Positions 38,128 through 46,649 of a stretch of DNA of 64,000 bases are shown piece after piece. The translations under genes were made by a program, and so were the position numbers. Positions within the stretch are counted from its first letter, which is position 1; every line of letters begins with the position of its first letter. This DNA comes from Pseudomonas khorasanensis. Lineage in GTDB: Bacteria > Pseudomonadota > Gammaproteobacteria > Pseudomonadales > Pseudomonadaceae. The DNA is taken from positions 124,001-188,000 of the forward strand of contig NZ_JABWQP020000004.1 in assembly GCF_014268505.2 (NCBI RefSeq), written 5' to 3'. A model generated the notes under the pieces. It was not told the origin of the DNA. It did not search any database and saw nothing but the letters and a program-made list of their open reading frames with translations.

Positions 38128-38149
38128 CTTCGCGAGCTTGCTCGTGAAG
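38128..38149. repeat. Single REP-like hairpin between thiC and cytX
   Basis: CTTCGCGAGC-TTG-CTCGTGAAG forms a short stem with the family core CTTCGCGAGC seen in the REPINs at 42432 and 53034, but unpaired. It sits in the 114-bp thiC-cytX gap. Confidence 0.6.
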
Positions 38150-38207
38150 ACGTCAGAACCGGCACCGAAGCTCTCAATGACAAAAATATTCGTCTGAGAT
38201 AACACCC

Positions 38208-39500
38208 TTGAGCATTCAACCCAGTACCTATTCCCCCGACCTCGCCGTTCCCGCCGACCGGCGTGTCTTCGGCGGTCGCGATCTGTTTTCACTCTGGTTT
38301 TCCCTCGGCATTGGCCTGATGGTCTTGCAGACCGGCGCATTGCTCGCGCCGGGTCTGGGCCTGTCCGGTTCGTTGCTGGCAATTTTCCTCGGCACGCTGG
38401 TCGGCGTGCTGCTGCTGGCCGCCGTTGGCGTGATTGGCAGCGACACCGGTCTGTCGTCGATGGCAGCACTGAAACTCAGCCTCGGCAGCAAAGGCGCAAG
38501 CCTGCCGGCGCTGCTCAATCTGCTTCAGCTGATCGGTTGGGGTTCGTTCGAAATCATCGTCATGCGCGACGCCGCCAGCCTGCTGGGCACCCGTGCGTTC
38601 AGCGAGGGGTCGCTCTGGGCGAATCCGATCCTGTGGACGTTGTTCTTCGGTGCACTGGCCACGTTGCTCGCCGTGAGCGGGCCGCTGACCTTCGTGCGGC
38701 AGATTCTGCGCAAGTGGGGCATCTGGCTGTTGTTGGCCGCTTGCCTCTGGCTGACCTGGAACCTGTTCGCCAAGGCTGATCTGGCCGCACTCTGGGCGCG
38801 GGCCGGGGACGGTTCGATGCCGTTCGCCGTGGGCTTCGACATCGCCATCGCCATGCCGCTGTCGTGGCTGCCGCTGATCGCCGACTATTCGCGGTTCGGC
38901 AAACGCGCAAAAAACGTGTTCGGCGGCACGGCGGTGGGCTTCTTTATTGGCAACTTCTGGCTGATGAGCCTTGGCGTTGCGTACACACTGGCGTTTGCGC
39001 CGAGCGGTGAAGTCAATGCGCTGCTGCTGGCGCTGGCTGGGGCCGGTCTGGGCATTCCACTGCTGTTGATTTTGCTCGATGAGTCGGAAAACGCGTTCGC
39101 CGATATTCATTCGGCGGCGGTGTCGAGCGGGATTCTGTTGCGCTTGAAGGTCGAGCATCTGGCTTTGGCCATCGGCGTGATCTGCACGCTGATTGCACTG
39201 CTGGCGCCATTGGCGCAGTACCAGAATTTTCTGCTGCTGATCGGCTCGGTGTTTGCGCCGCTGTTCGGTGTGGTGCTGGTGGATCACTTTATCTTGCGCA
39301 AGCGCAGCGCTCAGGTCGCGTCAGCCGCATTGCGCTGGCCGGCGTTGTTGGCGTGGCTGGGGGGTGTCAGCACTTACCACTTGCTGGCAAATTTGTACCC
39401 GGATGTCGGCGCCACCCTGCCGGCGCTGGTGCTGGCAGGGTTGCTGCAACTCGTCCTGGGTCGGGCTTTCAGTTACGGCCCGGAAACAGCTCGGGCTTGA
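38208..39500 (+). CDS. cytX: Putative hydroxymethylpyrimidine (thiamin precursor) transporter CytX
   Basis: The 430-residue NCS1-family permease has about 12 transmembrane helices. The early segment FSLWFSLGIGLMVLQTGALLAPGLGL and IAMPLSWLPLIADYSRFGKRAKN (about 207-229) are typical of CodB/CytX transporters. CytX imports hydroxymethylpyrimidine and is a known thiamin-regulon member, usually behind a TPP riboswitch or next to thiamin genes. Here it follows thiC by 114 bp. The start is TTG at 38208. Its 3' end overlaps the convergent DUF3298 gene by 32 bp. Confidence 0.85.
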   Translation: MSIQPSTYSPDLAVPADRRVFGGRDLFSLWFSLGIGLMVLQTGALLAPGLGLSGSLLAIFLGTLVGVLLLAAVGVIGSDTGLSSMAALKLSLGSKGASLPALLNLLQLIGWGSFEIIVMRDAASLLGTRAFSEGSLWANPILWTLFFGALATLLAVSGPLTFVRQILRKWGIWLLLAACLWLTWNLFAKADLAALWARAGDGSMPFAVGFDIAIAMPLSWLPLIADYSRFGKRAKNVFGGTAVGFFIGNFWLMSLGVAYTLAFAPSGEVNALLLALAGAGLGIPLLLILLDESENAFADIHSAAVSSGILLRLKVEHLALAIGVICTLIALLAPLAQYQNFLLLIGSVFAPLFGVVLVDHFILRKRSAQVASAALRWPALLAWLGGVSTYHLLANLYPDVGATLPALVLAGLLQLVLGRAFSYGPETARA

Positions 39501-40215
39501 GAATGCCGTTCAGGCGCGGGTAAGGAATCTTCAGTTCGACGTGGCCCAGCGCGTAAGGCGCGATGGTGGTCACGTCGTACTTGAGGATCACGCCGCCATA
39601 GGTCAGCGCCACGTGAGGAGTCTTCACGAACGGCCAGTTCGCGACGAACTCCGCCTCCTGATCGAGCTTGGTGCTGATCAGCCAACTGTTGTGCGCTACC
39701 TGCGCCGCTTTCCAGAACGCCTCTTCCTGACCCGGCAGCAACATGTCGGACAGGTTCAGCACCTTGTGCTGCTGGCGCGAATAGTTGATGAAACCGCGGC
39801 CCGGTGTGCCATGGGCGCCGCCAGTGTCGAGGTAGCTCGACAGCTCAATGATCACCAGTCCGTCATGCTGCTCGCGTACTTTGGCTTGCAGGTAGCTGCT
39901 GTTGCGCGGGCCGGCGCTGGCCAGAAACTGCTCGCGGTAGGCCGCCAGGGTCGGCGCCACCGGGGCGTTTTTCTCGGTGCGGGTCATTTGCAGCAGGCGT
40001 TTTTCGATGATGCCGTCCAGGGGCGGCTCGTCCGGGAAACGCAGGGTGTCGATGTTCACCAGCGGGCAATCAGCATCGGAGCAGCCGGGCTTGAGTTGTT
40101 CTGAAGCGTCGCGGCTGGTTTCCAGCGGCGTGCGGTAGTTGGGTTGAAACAGGCTGGCACAGGCGCCCAGGGTCAGGGCAATAGCGGCCACAGAGGCAAT
40201 TTTGAAAAGCGACAT
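39469..40215 (-). CDS. DUF3298/RsiV-like lipoprotein
   Basis: The 248-residue protein begins with a lipoprotein signal: MSLFKIASVAAIALTLGAC, lipobox LGAC with Cys19. The mature part resembles the periplasmic DUF3298 (RsiV-like) fold, with HGTPGRGFINYSRQQHKVLNLSDML (residue ~137 on) as a typical segment. Function is unknown in Pseudomonas; the RsiV sensor domain binds lysozyme in Bacillus, which need not apply here. It converges on cytX with a 32-bp overlap. ATG 40215 was chosen because it gives the signal peptide. Confidence 0.82.
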   Translation of the reverse strand: MSLFKIASVAAIALTLGACASLFQPNYRTPLETSRDASEQLKPGCSDADCPLVNIDTLRFPDEPPLDGIIEKRLLQMTRTEKNAPVAPTLAAYREQFLASAGPRNSSYLQAKVREQHDGLVIIELSSYLDTGGAHGTPGRGFINYSRQQHKVLNLSDMLLPGQEEAFWKAAQVAHNSWLISTKLDQEAEFVANWPFVKTPHVALTYGGVILKYDVTTIAPYALGHVELKIPYPRLNGILKPELFPGRN

Positions 40216-40442
40216 GGGCGTCCTTTCGAAAGCAGGGGAAGGCAAAAAGTTACCGCTTCGACTCTCAACGAGGCAGTCAGTTCGCCACTAAGCTAATTAG
40301 AGTGGGTTTCACCGTCACCGTCCATCCCGCTGAGGGTAAAGGGGCTGCATCAAACGGTGCGGGCGCGTTAGGATGGCGCGAAGTCGAGGTTGCCGGTCAA
40401 ACACAGCAACCTCGTAATGGATGTGCAGTAAAGAGGATGCTT

Positions 40443-41060
40443 ATGACCGATTTTGCCAACGCCATTCCGACCGCAGTCGATATCGTGCGGCGCGAAAAAT
40501 GCTACGAGGGTTTCTACAAACTCGACCGTGTGCACCTGCGCCATGAATTGTTCGCCGGTGGCATGAGCCGCGAGATCAACCGTGAAATTTTCGTGCGCCA
40601 CGATGCCGTGTGTGTGCTGCCCTACGACCCGCAGCGTGACGAAGTGGTGCTGATCGAACAGTTTCGCGTCGGCGCGCTGGGCAAGGCCGACAACCCTTGG
40701 CTGGTCGAACTGGTCGCCGGTCTGATCGACAAGGATGAACAACCGGAAGAGGTTGCTCACCGCGAAGCGCAGGAGGAAGCTGGGCTGGACATCAAGGCTT
40801 TGTGGCCGATGACCAAATATTTCCCGTCGCCGGGCGGCAGCAACGAGTTCGTGCATTTGTATCTGGGGCGTTGCAGCACCGAGGGCGTCGGTGGTTTGCA
40901 CGGGCTGGAGGAAGAGGCAGAAGACATTCGCGTGACGGTCTGGGCATTTGAAGATGCTTTGCAGGCGGTCCGTGACGGACGTATTGCCAATGCGGCGAGC
41001 ATCATCGCCCTGCAGTGGCTGGCGCTCAATCGCGCCGAAGTGAGGGGGCTATGGTCGTAA
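40443..41060 (+). CDS. nudF: ADP-ribose pyrophosphatase (NUDIX, NudF/AspP)
   Basis: The 205-residue enzyme hydrolyses ADP-ribose and related ADP-sugars. The NUDIX box GLIDKDEQPEEVAHREAQEEAG (about residues 96-117) has all conserved Glu residues. The start ATG 40443 lies 6 nt after GAGG; ATG 40437 is a possible alternative. It overlaps yqiB by 10 nt and begins the nudF-yqiB-cpdA run. The preceding 227-bp gap to the lipoprotein contains no recognised element. Confidence 0.94.
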   Translation: MTDFANAIPTAVDIVRREKCYEGFYKLDRVHLRHELFAGGMSREINREIFVRHDAVCVLPYDPQRDEVVLIEQFRVGALGKADNPWLVELVAGLIDKDEQPEEVAHREAQEEAGLDIKALWPMTKYFPSPGGSNEFVHLYLGRCSTEGVGGLHGLEEEAEDIRVTVWAFEDALQAVRDGRIANAASIIALQWLALNRAEVRGLWS

Positions 41061-41503
41061 ACAAGCTGCGCGATCGTTATCGAGTCGACCTCGTGGGGCT
41101 GCAAGCCGCCTGCGAGGCCAACTACGCGCGCTTGATGCGACTGCTGCCGGACATGCGCAATGAACCCGAGGCACGGCGCATCGCCGTGACCCAGGGCGAG
41201 CAGATGCTCGGTGTTCTGGCCCTGGAAGTGTTGCAGACCTGTCCGTACACCACTACGTTGCGAGTGCGTCAGGAACACAGCCTGCCATGGCTGCCGGTGC
41301 CGCAACTGGAAGTCCAGGTCTATCACGACGCGCGCATGGCCGAAGTCATCAGCGCCGAACATGCACGGCGCTTTCGCGGTATCTATCCTTACCCGAATGC
41401 CGCGATGCATCAGCCGGATGAAAAGGCTCAGCTCAACGTGTTCCTGGGGGAATGGCTGAGTCATTGCCTGGCGTTAGGGCATGAATACGAAGTCGTACGC
41501 TAG
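41051..41503 (+). CDS. yqiB: DUF1249 protein YqiB
   Basis: The 150-residue soluble protein matches the YqiB/DUF1249 family, found between nudF and cpdA in gamma-proteobacteria including E. coli. It contains no known catalytic motif; conserved blocks include YARLMRLLPDMRN and RRFRGIYPYPNAAMHQPDEKAQLN. ATG 41051 with GAGGGGG upstream overlaps the nudF stop by 10 nt. Function is unknown. Confidence 0.88.
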   Translation: MVVNKLRDRYRVDLVGLQAACEANYARLMRLLPDMRNEPEARRIAVTQGEQMLGVLALEVLQTCPYTTTLRVRQEHSLPWLPVPQLEVQVYHDARMAEVISAEHARRFRGIYPYPNAAMHQPDEKAQLNVFLGEWLSHCLALGHEYEVVR

Positions 41504-41601
41504 TTGTGAACTGCGTCCGGTTCGGCGATTTCCCCTTTGCATGATCCCCCAGCATAATTGCGGCACCCATCGATTCCGTGCCTTTGCCCCGGGAGAACGC
41601 C

Positions 41602-42417
41602 TTGCCCAGCGTATCCACATTGACCACCGCAGCCCCGGCGCTGCTGGTGCAGTTGTCCGACAGCCACTTGTTCGCCGAAGCGCACGGCACGCTGCTGGGC
41701 ATGAAAACCCGCGAGAGCCTGCAAAAGGTTATCGACCTGGTGTTGGGGCAACAGCCGAAGATTGATCTGGTTCTGGCCACCGGGGACATTTCCCAGGACG
41801 GCACGCTGGAGTCTTATCAGCAATTTCGTCAGATGACCGCGCAAATCGATGCGCCGGCACGCTGGATTCCCGGCAACCACGACGAGCCGATGGTCATGGC
41901 GCAAGCGACGGTGCAGAGCGCATTGCTGGAACCTGTGGTCGATATCGGCAACTGGCGGGTGACCCTGCTGGATTCGGCCGTACCGGGTTCGGTGCCCGGG
42001 TATTTGCAGGACGATCAATTGCAACTGCTGGCCCGCGCGCTGAGCGAAGCGCCGGAGCGCCATCATCTGGTGTGCTTTCACCATCATCCCGTGTCGATCG
42101 GCTGCGCGTGGATGGAGCCGATCGGGCTGCGCAATCCTGAAGCGTTTTTTGACGTGCTGGATCGTTTTCCGCAGGTCCGCGCGGTGTTGTGGGGGCATGT
42201 GCATCAGGAAATCGACCGTGAGCGCAATGGCGTACGGCTGATGGCTTCGCCCTCCACCTGTATCCAGTTCGAGCCGGGGAGTGTCGACTTCAAGGTCGGC
42301 GAGCAGGCGCCGGGGTATCGCTGGTTGCGGTTGTGGCCGGATGGACGCCTGGAAACCGGCGTGGAGCGCGTTACTGGATTCGACTTTCAGGTTGATTACG
42401 GTTCCAACGGTTACTGA
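41602..42417 (+). CDS. cpdA: 3',5'-cyclic-AMP phosphodiesterase
   Basis: CpdA (271 residues) is a class III cAMP phosphodiesterase of the calcineurin-like metallophosphatase family. Metal-ligand motifs are in order: QLSDSHLFAEA (about 18-28), ATGDISQDG (about 60-68), IPGNHDEP (about 90-97), CFHHHPVS and LWGHVHQE (about 197-204). TTG 41602 with GGGAGAA just upstream gives the expected N-terminus MPSVSTLTTAAPALLVQLSD; a GTG at 41578 has no ribosome-binding site. In Pseudomonas cpdA dampens cAMP/Vfr signalling. Confidence 0.95.
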   Translation: MPSVSTLTTAAPALLVQLSDSHLFAEAHGTLLGMKTRESLQKVIDLVLGQQPKIDLVLATGDISQDGTLESYQQFRQMTAQIDAPARWIPGNHDEPMVMAQATVQSALLEPVVDIGNWRVTLLDSAVPGSVPGYLQDDQLQLLARALSEAPERHHLVCFHHHPVSIGCAWMEPIGLRNPEAFFDVLDRFPQVRAVLWGHVHQEIDRERNGVRLMASPSTCIQFEPGSVDFKVGEQAPGYRWLRLWPDGRLETGVERVTGFDFQVDYGSNGY

Positions 42418-42431
42418 GGCCATACGGGCCT

Positions 42432-42497
42432 CTTCGCGAGCAGGCTCGCTCCCACAGGGAAACGCGTTTCAATGTGGGAGCGAGCCTGCTCGCGAAG
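42432..42497. repeat. REPIN between cpdA and yqiA
   Basis: CTTCGCGAGCAGGCTCGCTC at 42432-42451 is mirrored by GAGCGAGCCTGCTCGCGAAG ending at 42497, joined by a 26-bp spacer flanked by CCACA/TGTGG. The same unit recurs at 53034-53101. Confidence 0.88.
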
Positions 42498-42574
42498 GCG
42501 GCCGCACAAACACCCACGATTGCTCTGACTCCCTGTAAACTCCGCTATCTTTCGCCGACAGCCAGGGAGCTCAA

Positions 42575-43183
42575 ATGTCCGGTTCGATCCTCTATATCCA
42601 CGGTTTCAACAGCGCGCCGGCCTCTAAAAAGGCCTGCCAACTGGTCGCGGTCATGGAGCAACTGGGTTTGAGCGACCAATTGCGTGTTCCAGCCCTGCAT
42701 CACCATCCGCGTGAAGCCATCGGTCAGCTGGAGCAGGCAATCGCCGAGCTGGGCCGGCCGTTACTGGTGGGAAGCTCGCTCGGCGGCTACTATGCGACTC
42801 ACCTGGCCGAACGGCATGGCCTCAAAGCCCTGTTGGTCAACCCGGCGGTCAGCCCGCACCGGATGTTCGATGGTTATCTGGGCACGCAGAAAAACCTCTA
42901 CACCGATGAATCCTGGGAATTGACCCACGACCACGTCACGGCGCTGGCCGAACTGCAAGTGCCGGCACCGCAGGATCCGCAGCGCTATCAGGTCTGGTTG
43001 CAAACCGGCGATGAAACGCTGGATTATCGCCTCGCCCAACAGTATTACCGTGCCTGTGCCTTGCGCATTCAGGCCGGCGGCGATCACAGCTTTCAGGGTT
43101 TTGCCCGGCAATTGCCGGCGTTGCTGAGTTTTGCCGGCATTGGCGCCGATGTGTATCAGGCAATCGATTTCACCGCGTTGTGA
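42575..43183 (+). CDS. yqiA: YqiA-family alpha/beta-hydrolase esterase
   Basis: The 202-residue protein is an alpha/beta hydrolase of the YqiA/UPF0227 type. ILYIHGFNSAPASKKACQL is the oxyanion-hole strand; LLVGSSLGGYYATHLAE (about 63-79) contains the nucleophile elbow GxSxGG with Ser67. The catalytic His is in GGDHSFQGF near residue 169. It precedes parE by 41 bp, the same neighbourhood as in E. coli and PAO1. The substrate is unknown. Confidence 0.9.
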   Translation: MSGSILYIHGFNSAPASKKACQLVAVMEQLGLSDQLRVPALHHHPREAIGQLEQAIAELGRPLLVGSSLGGYYATHLAERHGLKALLVNPAVSPHRMFDGYLGTQKNLYTDESWELTHDHVTALAELQVPAPQDPQRYQVWLQTGDETLDYRLAQQYYRACALRIQAGGDHSFQGFARQLPALLSFAGIGADVYQAIDFTAL

Positions 43184-43224
43184 AGTCTTGCCCCTCTTTC
43201 ATGAATGACTGACGACGAGACCTT

Positions 43225-45132
43225 ATGGCCACTCCCAGCGCTAGTTCTTATAACGCCGACGCCATCGAAGTCCTCTCGGGCCTCGACCCGGTGCGCAAAC
43301 GCCCCGGCATGTACACCGACACCAGTCGGCCGAACCACCTCGCCCAGGAAGTCATCGACAACAGCGTCGACGAAGCCCTGGCTGGCCACGCCAGATCGGT
43401 GCAGGTCATCCTGCACGCCGACCACTCGCTGGAAGTCAGCGACGACGGCCGTGGCATGCCGGTCGACATTCACCCGGAAGAGGGCGTGTCGGGCGTCGAA
43501 CTGATCCTCACCAAACTCCATGCGGGCGGCAAGTTCTCCAACAAGAACTACCAGTTCTCCGGCGGCCTGCACGGCGTGGGTATCTCCGTGGTCAACGCCC
43601 TGTCGACCGAAGTCCGGGTGCGGGTGAAACGCGACGGCAACGAATACCAGATGACTTTCAACGACGGTTTCAAAGCCTCCGAGCTGGAAATCGTCGGCAC
43701 CGTTGGCAAGCGCAACACCGGCACCAGCGTGTACTTCGCGCCGGACCCGAAATACTTCGATTCGCCCAAATTCTCCATCAGCCGCCTCAAGCACGTGCTC
43801 AAGGCCAAGGCTGTGTTGTGCCCGGGTCTGTTGGTCAGCTTCGAAGACAAAGGGACTGGCGAGAAAGTCGAATGGCATTACGAAGACGGTCTGCGCTCGT
43901 ATCTGGTCGATGCCGTCAGCGAATTCGAGCGTTTGCCGAACGAGCCGTTCTGTGGGGTTTTTGCCGGTAACAAGGAGGCGGTCGACTGGGCGCTGCTGTG
44001 GCTGCCGGAAGGTGGCGACGCGGTGCAGGAGAGCTACGTCAACCTGATCCCGACGGCCCAGGGCGGTACCCACGTCAACGGCTTGCGTCAGGGCCTGCTC
44101 GACGCCATGCGCGAGTTCTGCGAATTCCGCAGCCTGCTGCCGCGTGGGGTGAAGCTGGCGCCGGAAGACGTCTGGGAACGCATCGCTTTCGTTCTGTCGA
44201 TGAAGATGCAGGAGCCGCAATTCTCCGGTCAGACCAAGGAGCGCCTGTCCTCCCGTGAAGCGGCGGCATTCGTTTCAGGTGTGGTCAAGGACGCGTTCAG
44301 CCTGTGGCTCAACGCCAACCCGGAAACCGGTCTGGCGTTGGCGGAGCTGGCGATCAACAACGCTGGTCGTCGTCTCAAGGCGAGCAAAAAGGTCGAGCGC
44401 AAACGCGTGACCCAAGGCCCGGCGCTGCCCGGCAAACTGGCCGATTGCGCCGGGCAGGACCCGATGCGTTCCGAACTGTTTCTGGTCGAAGGTGACTCCG
44501 CCGGCGGTTCTGCCAAGCAGGCGCGGGACAAGGAGTTCCAGGCGATCCTGCCGTTGCGCGGCAAGATCCTTAACACCTGGGAAGTCGACGGCAGCGAAGT
44601 GCTCGCCAGCCAGGAAGTGCACAACATCGCCGTCGCCATCGGTGTCGACCCGGGCGCGGCGGACATGAGCCAACTGCGTTACGGCAAAATCTGCATCCTC
44701 GCCGACGCCGACTCCGACGGTCTGCACATCGCCACGCTGCTCTGCGCGCTGTTCGTCCAGCATTTCCGCCCGCTGGTGGATGCCGGTCACGTTTACGTGG
44801 CGATGCCGCCGCTGTACCGCATCGACCTCGGCAAGGAAATCTACTACGCCCTCGACGAAGCCGAGCGCGACGGCATCCTCGATCGTCTGGTGGCCGAGAA
44901 GAAACGCGGCAAGCCGCAGGTCACCCGATTCAAGGGCTTGGGTGAAATGAACCCGCCGCAGCTGCGTGAAACCACGATGGACCCCAATACCCGGCGTCTT
45001 GTGCAACTGACGCTGGGCGAAGACTTTGCCGAAACCTCGGAAATGATGGACATGCTGCTGGCGAAAAAACGCGCCGGCGACCGCAAGACCTGGCTTGAAT
45101 CCAAAGGCAACCTGGCCGAGGTGCTGGCCTGA
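43225..45132 (+). CDS. parE: DNA topoisomerase IV subunit B
   Basis: The 635-residue type II topoisomerase subunit supplies ATP hydrolysis for decatenation. The GHKL ATPase region has RKRPGMYTD, VIDNSVDEAL and GLHGVGISVVNALS (about 113-126). The TOPRIM domain has LVEGDSAGGSAKQARD (about 421-436) and ADADSDGLHI (about 493-502). The C-terminus LAKKRAGDRKTWLESKGN is typical. Its stop overlaps the next gene start by 1 nt. It is functionally paired with parC downstream. Confidence 0.98.
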   Translation: MATPSASSYNADAIEVLSGLDPVRKRPGMYTDTSRPNHLAQEVIDNSVDEALAGHARSVQVILHADHSLEVSDDGRGMPVDIHPEEGVSGVELILTKLHAGGKFSNKNYQFSGGLHGVGISVVNALSTEVRVRVKRDGNEYQMTFNDGFKASELEIVGTVGKRNTGTSVYFAPDPKYFDSPKFSISRLKHVLKAKAVLCPGLLVSFEDKGTGEKVEWHYEDGLRSYLVDAVSEFERLPNEPFCGVFAGNKEAVDWALLWLPEGGDAVQESYVNLIPTAQGGTHVNGLRQGLLDAMREFCEFRSLLPRGVKLAPEDVWERIAFVLSMKMQEPQFSGQTKERLSSREAAAFVSGVVKDAFSLWLNANPETGLALAELAINNAGRRLKASKKVERKRVTQGPALPGKLADCAGQDPMRSELFLVEGDSAGGSAKQARDKEFQAILPLRGKILNTWEVDGSEVLASQEVHNIAVAIGVDPGAADMSQLRYGKICILADADSDGLHIATLLCALFVQHFRPLVDAGHVYVAMPPLYRIDLGKEIYYALDEAERDGILDRLVAEKKRGKPQVTRFKGLGEMNPPQLRETTMDPNTRRLVQLTLGEDFAETSEMMDMLLAKKRAGDRKTWLESKGNLAEVLA

Positions 45133-46121
45133 TGCAGTTTGGCTGGGCCCTGGCCGGTGCCTTGCTGCTGAGCGCAATGAGCGTTTCGGCCGAGCCGCTG
45201 CAGGAATTGCGGCTGCTTTCCGGGCATCCGGTCGAGGGCATGCGCGGGGGCAACCTGTCGGGCCTGGCACAGTGCGGCGACGAACTGTGGACAGTCTCCG
45301 ATCGCGATGACGAGCAGATCTATCGGCTCGATACCCGTGATCAGGTCTGGCAGGCGCAAACCGTGCACATCGACGTGCCGCCAGTGCCCGAGAGCGACTT
45401 GCCGTGGGGCTTGAGCTCGCGCACCTGGGCGGCGTCGTTCATTCGTGGTGGCGATCTGGACTTCGAAGGCATCAGCTGCGACAGCGCGGGCAACCGCTAC
45501 ATCGTCAGCGAAGCCCACGCAGCGGTATTGCGGGTGCCAGTCAGCGGCCCGGCGAACTGGCTGAAGATCTCGCCAATGCTGGTTCGCGAGGCGCGGGCGA
45601 GCGGCATGCTTGTGCACTTCAACGCGATCTTCGAGGGGCTGGCGATCAACCCGGCGGGCGATCGGATGTGGCTGGCCGCCGAACGGCGAAACCGCGGCTT
45701 GTTGATGATCAAGCGCCAGCAGACCGTGTGGGATTGCGATGGTCGTTGCGCTCTGCTCAGTGAAGGTGGCAAGGAGATGCAGCCGTCGCAGTTCCCCAAG
45801 GCCAGGGCGGTCGATCGGGATTTCTCCGACATATCGTTGTTCAACGGCAAACTGTTTACCCTTGAACGCAACGCTTTCCAGATTTGCCGTCGCGATGCGC
45901 AGACTGCGAAAGTCGAGCATTGCTGGTCGTATGCCGCCGAACTGTTGCAAGCCAACCGCCGTTACTCGCAGAACTACGGGCTGGAAGAAGCGCTGGTTAT
46001 TGATGCCGAAGGTGCATGGGTCGGTGTCGACAATAACTTCGGTCCGCGTGCCGACGGTGAGGTTCGCCCGATCGTCTGGCGCTTCGCCGCACCAGACGGT
46101 GGCTGGAGCGCCAAGTCATGA
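45132..46121 (+). CDS. Esterase-like activity of phytase family protein, exported
   Basis: The 329-residue protein has an N-terminal signal peptide (MQFGWALAGALLLSAMSVSA) and a beta-propeller-like body with WTVSDRDDEQIYRL, LDFEGISCDSAGNRYIVSE and FEGLAINPAGDRMWLAAERR. These blocks fit the periplasmic 'esterase-like activity of phytase' family; the enzymatic activity of most members is unproven. It is coupled to parE by 1-nt overlap and overlaps the next gene by 4 nt. Confidence 0.82.
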   Translation: MQFGWALAGALLLSAMSVSAEPLQELRLLSGHPVEGMRGGNLSGLAQCGDELWTVSDRDDEQIYRLDTRDQVWQAQTVHIDVPPVPESDLPWGLSSRTWAASFIRGGDLDFEGISCDSAGNRYIVSEAHAAVLRVPVSGPANWLKISPMLVREARASGMLVHFNAIFEGLAINPAGDRMWLAAERRNRGLLMIKRQQTVWDCDGRCALLSEGGKEMQPSQFPKARAVDRDFSDISLFNGKLFTLERNAFQICRRDAQTAKVEHCWSYAAELLQANRRYSQNYGLEEALVIDAEGAWVGVDNNFGPRADGEVRPIVWRFAAPDGGWSAKS

Positions 46122-46642
46122 GCCAGCAACCGCCGGGCAAGCGCGCCGGTCGGGTGCTGATGATCCTCGCCTGGTGCGCGGCGCTGTTCCTCGCGACACG
46201 GTTTTTCGGTCAGTGGGAACAGCGCCAGCAGAACCCGAATATCGTGGTGACGTCGGAGCAGGGCGAAGGCTTTATCGAAGTGAAACTGGCGAGCAATGCC
46301 CAGGGGCACTTTGTCGCCAGCGGCCAGATCAACGGCGAGCCGGTGGAGTTCATGCTCGACACGGGCGCTACCGACGTGGCGATCCCGGCGGATCTGGCCA
46401 AGCGGCTGAAGCTGGAAGAAGGTTTCGGCGTAACCCTGAGCACGGCCAATGGCCTGAGCCAGGGCTACCGTACAAAAATCAACCGCCTGCAATTGGGCGA
46501 CATCGTGCTGCGCGACGTTCGCGCGCTGGTGGCGCCCGGCCTGCATGGCAATCAGGTGCTGCTCGGCATGAGCGCACTGAACAAACTTGAATTTACTCAG
46601 CGCGGTGGCACCATGCTGCTGCGCCAGACAACGAACCGATGA
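46118..46642 (+). CDS. Membrane-anchored retropepsin-like aspartic protease (TIGR02281 clan AA)
   Basis: The 174-residue protein has one N-terminal membrane helix ([18 protein letters not shown]) and a retropepsin-type domain. The catalytic motif [12 protein letters not shown] (about 78-89) has [21 protein letters not shown] (about 143-159) carries the closing hydrophobic-Gly pattern. A single copy of DTG means the protease would need to dimerise. The target is unknown. It overlaps the preceding gene by 4 nt and is followed 7 bp later by parC. Confidence 0.87.
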   Translation: MSQQPPGKRAGRVLMILAWCAALFLATRFFGQWEQRQQNPNIVVTSEQGEGFIEVKLASNAQGHFVASGQINGEPVEFMLDTGATDVAIPADLAKRLKLEEGFGVTLSTANGLSQGYRTKINRLQLGDIVLRDVRALVAPGLHGNQVLLGMSALNKLEFTQRGGTMLLRQTTNR

Positions 46643-46649
46643 GGCCTGC

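Noticed and set aside
40216..40442. Possible second riboswitch before nudF
   Set aside because: Some GC-rich stems, but no CTGAGA/ACCTGAT or other conserved riboswitch core.
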